Program-made: the position numbers and the translations under genes | Notes under the pieces: model-generated | What the model was told of the DNA's origin: nothing | The model's database searches: none | What the model saw: the letters and a program-made list of their open reading frames with translations, nothing else | In this document: one piece after another, positions 52,729 to 59,350 of the stretch | How the letters are laid out: every line of letters starts with the position of its first letter | Numbering within the stretch: position 1 is the first letter of the stretch | Assembly: GCF_030053155.1 (NCBI RefSeq) | Contig: NZ_CP125640.1 | Coordinates: 2,542,001 to 2,606,000 of the forward strand | From: Rhizobium sp. BT03 | GTDB lineage: Bacteria > Pseudomonadota > Alphaproteobacteria > Rhizobiales > Rhizobiaceae | Length of the DNA stretch: 64,000 bases | Direction: 5' to 3'

Positions 52729-53766
52729 TCATACGGCCTCCGCCTTCTCGGCGCCGGCCTTCTTTGCGCCAGCAAGCAGGCCGTCGAAATAATCGACGGT
52801 GCGCGCCAGGCCGGTTTCGAGGCCGATGCAGGGCTGCCAGCCCAGATCGGCGATCGCCCGGGAAATATCCGGCCGCCGCTGGCGGGGGTCATCGGTGACC
52901 GCCGGCAGATGAACGATCCGGGAGCGCGAATTGGTCCGGTCGCGGATGATTTCCGCCAGGCGCCGAACGGTGATCTCGGTCGGGTTGCCGAGGTTGATCG
53001 GACCATGGCAGGCGCTGCCGGCGGCCGAGAAACGCAGGAAGCCCTCGACGAGATCGTCGACATAGCAGAAAGAGCGGGTCTGCTGGCCATCGCCATAGAT
53101 CGTCAGGTCTGCATTGCGCAGCGCCTGCACGATGAAATTGGAGACCACCCGGCCGTCATCCAGACGCATGCGCGGCCCATAGGTGTTGAAGATGCGGCCG
53201 ACCTTGATGTCGACGCCGTAAGTCCTGTGATAATCGAAGAAGAGGGTCTCGGCGCTGCGTTTGCCCTCGTCGTAGCAGGCGCGCGGTCCGATCGGGTTGA
53301 CGTTGCCGCAATAGGATTCGTGCTGCGGGCTTTGGTTCGGGTCGCCATAGACTTCCGACGTCGACGACTGAACGACGACCGCACCGGTCTTGCGCGCACA
53401 ATCCAAGGTGTTGACGGCGCCGAGCACATTGGTGAGCAATGTGCCCACCGGATCCCGCTGATAGTCGGGCGGTGAGGCGGGCGAGGCAAAGTTGAAGATG
53501 AGCGACGCGTCGATATCGAAGGGCTGGCGAATATCGTGCTCGACGATGTGAAAACGGGCGTTCGAGGCGAGGTGATCGACATTCACGCGGCGGCCGGTCG
53601 AAAAATTATCGAGACAGATGACCCGGTGGCCGCGCTGCAGAAGCCTTTCACAGAGATGCGAGCCGAGGAAACCTGCTCCGCCATTCACCAGAGCGGTGCC
53701 CATCTCCTTGAGCACCGGCATGCCTGTTACTTCGGAATAACCTTCGTTGGGAACGAAACTACGCAT
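52729..53766 (-). CDS. UDP-glucuronate decarboxylase-like SDR protein
   Basis: A 345-residue extended SDR with GGAGFLGSHLCERL (29-42), CLDNFSTGR, FNFASPASPPDYQRDPVGTL, SSTSEVYGDP, the catalytic Tyr 165 and Lys 169 (YDEGK), and RIFNTYGPRM. These are typical of UDP-xylose synthases, which decarboxylate UDP-glucuronic acid; dTDP-glucose dehydratases are the next closest. It is the first gene of the minus-strand polysaccharide operon. The promoter must lie in the AT-rich region upstream. Xylose in the final polymer would fit but is inference. Confidence 0.86.
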   Translation of the reverse strand: MRSFVPNEGYSEVTGMPVLKEMGTALVNGGAGFLGSHLCERLLQRGHRVICLDNFSTGRRVNVDHLASNARFHIVEHDIRQPFDIDASLIFNFASPASPPDYQRDPVGTLLTNVLGAVNTLDCARKTGAVVVQSSTSEVYGDPNQSPQHESYCGNVNPIGPRACYDEGKRSAETLFFDYHRTYGVDIKVGRIFNTYGPRMRLDDGRVVSNFIVQALRNADLTIYGDGQQTRSFCYVDDLVEGFLRFSAAGSACHGPINLGNPTEITVRRLAEIIRDRTNSRSRIVHLPAVTDDPRQRRPDISRAIADLGWQPCIGLETGLARTVDYFDGLLAGAKKAGAEKAEAV

Positions 53767-54136
53767 TACAAACTCCTTCCCATGTATTTAGTCTTTTGTT
53801 TTAGTTAGGCACTGCACGCCTTCCTTATCTGGCTGGATATTCCTTATGCCGACCATCCAAGCATGAATAACTTTTGAGTTATTCTTCAGATAACTGAATT
53901 ACTATTAAAATGATAAGGCGATTGCAGCTAAGGTCAACTTTAAAAACTTCGAGTATCCAAAATAATTACGCAACTATTCTTCAATTTAACAAATGATTAA
54001 TCATTTTCTGTCCATTTTTCCCTCAGAACGAGTGTCCTGACGTCGCTCAAGCTTCACTCAATGAAGTTGATCTAGAAGTAATGGGAGGGTTGGCCGCGCT
54101 GAACTGTGCGACCGGTCTTGCATCCGGAAGCGCCAT
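53767..54136. promoter_or_regulatory. AT-rich promoter region with two perfect palindromes
   Basis: This 370-base gap is clearly richer in A+T than the rest. It should hold the promoter of the polysaccharide operon (minus) and of the small plus-strand gene. Two perfect dyads stand out: GAATAACT-TTTG-AGTTATTC at 53865-53884 and AAATGATTAATCATTT at 53991-54006. They may be binding sites for regulators of polysaccharide synthesis. No coding sequence was recognised. Confidence 0.5.
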
Positions 54137-54475
54137 ATGCGAGGGGTTTTGGCCATGTTGAAAAAACAAGCTGCAGCGCAGCCGAAAGGCTGGCGTCTAT
54201 TTCGTTTTGCGATCTTCGCCGGAGGAACGACGCTTCTTGCGATCGGAGCAACGGCGTGCACGATCGTTAACGACGACATAGCCGCCGTCGCCAAAAAGAA
54301 CGTCGTCGCGGTCGAGGCGCCGCGCGTCGCGAAAGCCTATGCCTATCCGGCCAATCGGCCCGAACGCTCGACTACATCTACGGTTCGCGTCGCCTATCAC
54401 GGCTCAGCGCCTTATATCTGCTCTCCAAGCGGCTTCGGACAGAAGTCGCGCTGCTTCGCACGTCCGTCGATCTGA
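54137..54475 (+). CDS. Small membrane-anchored or lipoprotein-like hypothetical protein
   Basis: I do not recognise a family. The 112-residue product (106 if started at the ATG at 54155) has a basic start, then a hydrophobic helix (FAIFAGGTTLLAIGATACTIV). The Cys in IGATAC is at a place where a lipoprotein signal could end, but the lipobox is poor. The exported part is Arg/Ala-rich and short, with two late Cys residues (YICSPSGFGQKSRC) that may form a disulfide. It faces the convergent LuxR gene. Start choice is uncertain. Confidence 0.5.
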   Translation: MRGVLAMLKKQAAAQPKGWRLFRFAIFAGGTTLLAIGATACTIVNDDIAAVAKKNVVAVEAPRVAKAYAYPANRPERSTTSTVRVAYHGSAPYICSPSGFGQKSRCFARPSI

Positions 54476-54534
54476 AGCAGCAATTCTACCTGCTCCGCGT
54501 CCCTGCGCGTCTGAATGGACACGTGGCGGGCGGA

Positions 54535-55317
54535 TCAGTTGCGCCACCGGCCGGACATGTCGTCTTCGCCGGCGGGATGCTCGTTGAAGAAACGGGATGC
54601 CGCTTCCGTGCGGTTTCGCACGTTCATCTTCTTATAGATGTTGCGGACGTGAACCTTCACGGTGTTTTCGGAAAGATGCAGCTTGTCGGCGATGATCTTG
54701 TTCTGCGTGCCCTTGCATATGAGGTCCAGGATCTGAACCTCGCGCGTGGTCAAAGAGGAGATGCTGTCGCGTCTCAGCTTCAGCGCATTGGTCCGCGCCG
54801 CATCGACCGATTTTGTCTGATAGAGCGAAGGCTCCAGCGGGGTGTTCTTGTTGGTGAGGCGATTGAGCAGGGCGGACGGAAAATGCTCGCCGCCCTTCAT
54901 CAGCAGATCCACCGCGGCCATGAAGACATCGAGCCGCAGGTTGAGCGGCAGGACGCCGTCGATGATCCTTGCCTCCACCAGGCGGCTGACATAGGGTTCG
55001 AGCATGTCGATCGCTTCGACGACAAGGCCGACAGAGGTTTCCGGGTGGTTTTCGCGGGCAGCCTGCAGCGCCTCATGAAGCTCCGGCGCAGGTATATGAT
55101 AGAATAAAACGAGCTTCAGATCGCCGCTATCTTTTTCCAGCATCGGCTTCGTGCTCGTTATGCTTGCGACATCACAGTTCGGAAATTTCTTGGCCAGCGC
55201 CTCTACCATGCATTCTGAAAACAGATCCGCCTTGGCGACCACCAGTATAGTATTTCCCGACGAACCTAACTTCCTGCTCTGGTCTGTATTCTCCATTCCT
55301 GAGCTTGTCATGAACAT
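54535..55317 (-). CDS. LuxR family response-type regulator
   Basis: A 260-residue regulator. The C-terminal LuxR/FixJ helix-turn-helix is at about 185-245 (LTTREVQILDLICKGTQNKI, LHLSENTVKVHVRNIYKKMN). The N-terminal 22-140 part is receiver-like (TILVVAKADLFSECMVEALA) but lacks the clear acidic pocket and Asp phosphorylation site, so it may be an atypical receiver. The ATG at 55317 is preceded by GGGGAGGCGTAT. It sits between the polysaccharide operon and the type I secretion locus, and could regulate either. An 834-base AT-rich gap separates it from the secretion genes. Confidence 0.85.
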   Translation of the reverse strand: MFMTSSGMENTDQSRKLGSSGNTILVVAKADLFSECMVEALAKKFPNCDVASITSTKPMLEKDSGDLKLVLFYHIPAPELHEALQAARENHPETSVGLVVEAIDMLEPYVSRLVEARIIDGVLPLNLRLDVFMAAVDLLMKGGEHFPSALLNRLTNKNTPLEPSLYQTKSVDAARTNALKLRRDSISSLTTREVQILDLICKGTQNKIIADKLHLSENTVKVHVRNIYKKMNVRNRTEAASRFFNEHPAGEDDMSGRWRN

Positions 55318-56151
55318 ATACGCCTCCCCTAGCGTTACACTTTACTCAAACGTGGAGCGATGTCGGGTATTCGATAGTAAGAAATGCCGGCCCCTGATGT
55401 CACCGCTTTATTTTTTAGACATTTCTTAATTATGTTAATACGGATTGAGAAGGAAGGAAATGGCCCAAAGTGATTAGTTTTAGTGGGCAAAAAGCGATAA
55501 GATACTAAGTTTTGGTTGCATTTTTACTGTCATGGATACTTCAAGGTTATGTTTGCCCTGACTATAGATGAGAGCTGAATGTAATAGTTCAGTACAGATT
55601 GTTATATTTTCGACCTGTATGAGATGTCGAATCTGACACAGGCAGCCGCCGCAAGGTGGCCCTCAACCTAGCCGCGAATGCGGGGGATTCCGGATTCCAG
55701 AGACACGGCAACGCCACCACACAAAGACGTCCCGACGCTGCAGCGACAGAGGCTAGCCGGACGTGGCAGATCTGCCTTAGCCCGAATTGATATCTATCGG
55801 CTCCGCATTTTTTCCAGCAATCTGTGATCGTCGTCCAAGTGGCGACATGGACGATCCAGGTATCGGCGTGTGTTTTTGATACGTGGCATCCATTTCGGGC
55901 AATTCAACGACAATAACGCCTGGTTACTCCTTATCCTCTCAGGATGATGAGCTGGATATGTGCGGCCTTGTACTGAGTGCGTACATTCCCAATACCAACG
56001 GTTTGATCAACAAATCGCGATGAAGCTGCAGATGACTGGTACCGAATACATCTGCCGATGTTAACCGCATCGGAGCGAGCGCGAGCAAGATCCCATTTGA
56101 GATGAGAGGGATTTCGAAAAGCTGCTCCGGTTTTTTTCTGGAGAATCTTTG
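55318..56151. other. 834-base non-coding region before the secretion locus
   Basis: No convincing gene was found here. The first 300 bases are AT-rich, then a more GC-rich part (about 55640-55790), then mixed sequence up to the GGAG ribosome site at 56139-56143. Short open frames on the minus strand (such as 55939-56172) have no ribosome site or recognisable product. It probably holds the promoters of the LuxR gene and of the secretion operon, and may contain a small RNA or a decayed gene. Confidence 0.4.
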
Positions 56152-57129
56152 ATGTCCGGCGACTATAATCACGACCCGAAATCATCGGGCGACGAAACCG
56201 AAATCACGAAGGTCGGGGCGCTTGCCGACGGCTTTGCCAACAGTGCTGTCAATTCAACCGAAGTCGATGACGGCTCGACCGGTTATGTCGGCGTCGCCAA
56301 TGGCGACAACCGCGACAATACCGACAACAGCGTCGACGTCGACGTCAAGACCGACATCGACGTGTCTGCCAATAACGGCAACAACCGCGACAACGAATAC
56401 GACTGGAGCTACAAGTCCGACGACGACACGAGCACCAAGACCACGACGATCACCGACTCCAATAACGACTACGACTGGAGTTATGACAGCAAGTCGTACA
56501 GCGACAACGACACCGACACCAAGACGATCACGGACACCGATACGAAAACCGTGACCGACACCGATATCAAGACCATTACCGATACGGACACCAAGACGAT
56601 CTCCGACAGCAACAACACCGCTGACAGCTTCAACAAGACCGACACCGACTTCGCCGTCATCGAGGACGTCAAGGACTTCGACAACCTCGGCGTTGCCGGC
56701 CACGACCTCACCTTCAACCTCGGCGACGACTTCTCCTTCACGCTCGACGTCGACAGCATCCTCAACAATTCGCTGACGGGTGCCGGCAACGACAGCGGCT
56801 TCAGCGCCGTCCAGGCGAACCATCTGGCCGACCAGGACAGCGCCTGGAACATCAAGATGGACAACGACGGCGCCCAGAACCACCTGAACGCCAATGCCGG
56901 CACCGCCGATAGCGCGGAAGGCATGGAGATGGACGGCAGGGGCTGGGATCTCAAGGCCGGCGACGACGCCAACGGCTCGAGCGCGGCCGATGCTTCGGCG
57001 ATCCTTGCCAATTCCGGCTTCCACCTCGAGCTCGTTCAGGGCGCGAACCTGCTCAGCAACACGGTGGACTCCAGCGTCATCGGCGGCAATTCCCATGTCT
57101 CCGACGTCGGCGAGGATACCGGCACCTGA
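56152..57129 (+). CDS. Acidic repetitive protein, candidate type I secretion substrate 1
   Basis: A 325-residue, very acidic, cysteine-free protein without a Sec signal, rich in Asp, Asn, Ser and Thr. Residues 80-118 contain two related copies of a YDWSY unit. Residues 121-152 are four tandem octapeptides of the form TDTKTITD. The later part has FNLGDDFSFTLDVDSILNNS and QANHLADQD (221-229), a motif also found repeatedly in the 685-aa protein. It is the first gene of a locus that continues with a type I exporter and adaptor, so it is probably secreted by them. RTX nonapeptides are absent. The ATG at 56152 follows GGAGAATCTTTG. Confidence 0.75.
   Translation: MSGDYNHDPKSSGDETEITKVGALADGFANSAVNSTEVDDGSTGYVGVANGDNRDNTDNSVDVDVKTDIDVSANNGNNRDNEYDWSYKSDDDTSTKTTTITDSNNDYDWSYDSKSYSDNDTDTKTITDTDTKTVTDTDIKTITDTDTKTISDSNNTADSFNKTDTDFAVIEDVKDFDNLGVAGHDLTFNLGDDFSFTLDVDSILNNSLTGAGNDSGFSAVQANHLADQDSAWNIKMDNDGAQNHLNANAGTADSAEGMEMDGRGWDLKAGDDANGSSAADASAILANSGFHLELVQGANLLSNTVDSSVIGGNSHVSDVGEDTGT
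56512..56607 (+). repeat. Four tandem 24-bp coding repeats
   Basis: Codons 121-152 of the 325-aa protein form four units encoding TDTKTITD, TDTKTVTD, TDIKTITD and TDTKTISD. The DNA units are similar but have synonymous changes, so the array is not recent. Confidence 0.85.
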
Positions 57130-57151
57130 CCCTGACCTCCAAGGACCAAGA

Positions 57152-57183
57152 CGAACTGCACCGGCGCTCGCCGGTGCAGTTCG
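57152..57183 (+). terminator. Strong hairpin between the two candidate substrates
   Basis: CGAACTGCACCGGCG (57152-57166) and CGCCGGTGCAGTTCG (57169-57183) are perfect inverted repeats, so a very stable stem forms. It is followed by ACTGTTTGAAAA, a weak T run. It may be a partial terminator or an mRNA-stabilising element that makes the first protein more abundant than the downstream ones. Confidence 0.75.
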
Positions 57184-57273
57184 ACTGTTTGAAAACGGTT
57201 TGACGACCACTCCATGGCTCCCGGCGGGGCCGCTTCCAAGGCCGATCGTCATTTCGAATGGGAGGGCCGAACC

Positions 57274-59331
57274 ATGCATATCGAGAAGATTTCGGAAATC
57301 ATCGCGCACTTCATCGGTCTCTTCGAGATGACCACCGAAGAGATGAGGGCGCGCGCCAAATATGCCGAAGGCGCGGGGTCTGGCGAAGATGGACCGGCTC
57401 TGCCGGATCAGGACACTTTTACCGCGGCCTTCTCGTCCAATCTGCAGCTCAAGGACTACGATCCCGGTGTCATCTACAACAGCGGCAGCTACGAGATCGA
57501 ATTCGGTCCGGCGCGCCATTTGGGCCGCGTCTTCGAAGAAAGCCTCGAGAAGCTGGCGGCGATTGCCGCACGCGACATCGCCTTACCGCATTTCGGCGAG
57601 GCTACGGATATCGTGCTGTCGGATGAGCCGGAGCTGAATGTCTTTGCCGGGCCTGGGTCGTCGATCAGCCATGTGCTCCAGGTCAACGTCCTTTACGACG
57701 ACGATTATCTCGACATGTCGGATGGCATCCATGCTCCCCGGGACACGAGTTTCGTGATCGAGCGGCTGGCGGAGTTCAGCACCGCGGCCGAAATCTACAC
57801 ACCTTTTGCAAGCCTCCACCGAACCGATAGCTATGATGGCGCGCTGAAAATCGCCCAGGATATCGAAAACTATATCCAGAATGCCAGGAATAGCGAGGAC
57901 GGCAAAGGCAGCGAAGATAGCGAAGGCGGCGAGGCAACCTCGCTTGGCGCCGACGCCACGCATGATTTCATCCGCATCGACCCCGAGGTCAACGGCGCCG
58001 TCTACATCAACGGCAAGGTCGAGGCCGATATCCCCGTGCTCGATGATTTCCTGCCCGACCGCGGTCTCGCCAAGATCCCGGAAGAGCCCGACGACAGCCA
58101 TTCATCCGTCGAGCAGACCGACCCGAGCGGCAACAGCCTTGACGTGACGGCCGGTGCGAATGTCGTCATCAACGTCGCCTCGGTGATCAATACCGGCGTC
58201 ATCGCCTCGGTCACCGCCGTCATGGGCGACTACCACCAGGTCGACGCGGTTTCCCAATCCTTTGTCTACAGCGACGATGATGAGATCGCCTCGGCGCTGC
58301 GCTCGTCCGGCTATTCGGCCGAAGAGGCCGGAACAGTCGCCAAGAATATCGCCGTCTTCCAACAAAGCAGCTTCGAAGCATCGAGCCGCGCCGAAACCGA
58401 CGCGGCCGATCCGACGTTCCCGACCAGCTGGCGCGTCAGTGTCATCGACGGCGACGTCTCCTTCGTACAATGGGTCGAGCAGTATCACTTCATCAGCGAC
58501 AACGACACGCTGACGGTCACCACCTCGGGATCCGAAACCACAATTCTGACGGGCGGCAATACCTCCATCAACTTCTCCTCCTTTTTCGGCATGGGCATGC
58601 AATATGATCTGGTGATCATCGGCGGCAATGTGCTCGACATCAACAGCATCACGCAGATCTCGCTGCTCTACGACAATGACCGGGTGCGGGCGGAAGACGG
58701 CGCCGATCCCGGCGCCGACATTGAAACCGGCAACAACCTGATCTGGAATTTCGCCTCGATCCACAATGTCGGGACGGGCAGCTTCGAAGCGATGCCGGAC
58801 TATATGGTCGAAGCGCAGGAAGCGATCGAAGACCGCGATCCCAATATGCCGGAAGGCCTGTCGTTCGATGTGAACTTCCAGGGATATGCCGGCCTCAACG
58901 TGCTCTACATCACCGGCAATCTCTACGACATGACGATTATCAAGCAGGTGAGCATCCTCGGCGATTCCGATGATGTGACCCTGGCGGCATCGGCGCTCCT
59001 CGAGAACAATCCCGATGCGACGATTACGATCGACACCGGCAGCAATGCGCTCATCAACATCGCCGAGATCGTCGACTACGACAGTTTCGGCGACACCACC
59101 TATCTGGCAGGCCAGCTCTATTCGGACGCCATCCTCATTCAGGGCGGGCTGGTGGAGCACGATACGACACAGCCGCAACCGGCCGGCGACAGGCTTGCCA
59201 ACGAAGTCATCGCCTTCCTTGATGACGACGATCCCGCGGCCGGCGATTCCGCTGATGGCGTCATCAATGCCGGGCATGATCTTTCATGGTCGTCGGGGCA
59301 TCCCGACGTCATGCAAGCCATGGTCGCGTGA
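57274..59331 (+). CDS. Large repetitive beta-rich protein, candidate type I secretion substrate 2
   Basis: A 685-residue acidic, cysteine-free protein without a signal peptide. From about residue 130 on, related segments recur, each with a GxNxxxNxA-type strand (near 294, 428, 486, 589) and a Qxxx(L/I/Y)x(D/E)xD ending (136, 328, 403, 461, 558, 623; for example QISLLYDND and QVSILGDSD). This suggests a beta-solenoid or calcium-binding repeat fold of an undescribed type; classical RTX repeats are absent. It precedes the ABC exporter gene by 19 bases. The ATG at 57274 has GGGAGGGCCGAACC before it; an upstream in-frame extension has no ribosome site. Confidence 0.75.
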   Translation: MHIEKISEIIAHFIGLFEMTTEEMRARAKYAEGAGSGEDGPALPDQDTFTAAFSSNLQLKDYDPGVIYNSGSYEIEFGPARHLGRVFEESLEKLAAIAARDIALPHFGEATDIVLSDEPELNVFAGPGSSISHVLQVNVLYDDDYLDMSDGIHAPRDTSFVIERLAEFSTAAEIYTPFASLHRTDSYDGALKIAQDIENYIQNARNSEDGKGSEDSEGGEATSLGADATHDFIRIDPEVNGAVYINGKVEADIPVLDDFLPDRGLAKIPEEPDDSHSSVEQTDPSGNSLDVTAGANVVINVASVINTGVIASVTAVMGDYHQVDAVSQSFVYSDDDEIASALRSSGYSAEEAGTVAKNIAVFQQSSFEASSRAETDAADPTFPTSWRVSVIDGDVSFVQWVEQYHFISDNDTLTVTTSGSETTILTGGNTSINFSSFFGMGMQYDLVIIGGNVLDINSITQISLLYDNDRVRAEDGADPGADIETGNNLIWNFASIHNVGTGSFEAMPDYMVEAQEAIEDRDPNMPEGLSFDVNFQGYAGLNVLYITGNLYDMTIIKQVSILGDSDDVTLAASALLENNPDATITIDTGSNALINIAEIVDYDSFGDTTYLAGQLYSDAILIQGGLVEHDTTQPQPAGDRLANEVIAFLDDDDPAAGDSADGVINAGHDLSWSSGHPDVMQAMVA

Positions 59332-59350
59332 GTATCGCGGAGGAATCACG

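Noticed and set aside
55939..56172. A 77-codon minus-strand open frame before the secretion locus
   Set aside because: No ribosome site, no recognisable similarity, and it overlaps the start of the 325-aa gene.
56254..57519. A Val-rich 421-codon minus-strand open frame over the 325-aa gene
   Set aside because: It is the complement of GAC/ACC repeats that code for Asp and Thr; the plus frame has the ribosome site and operon context.
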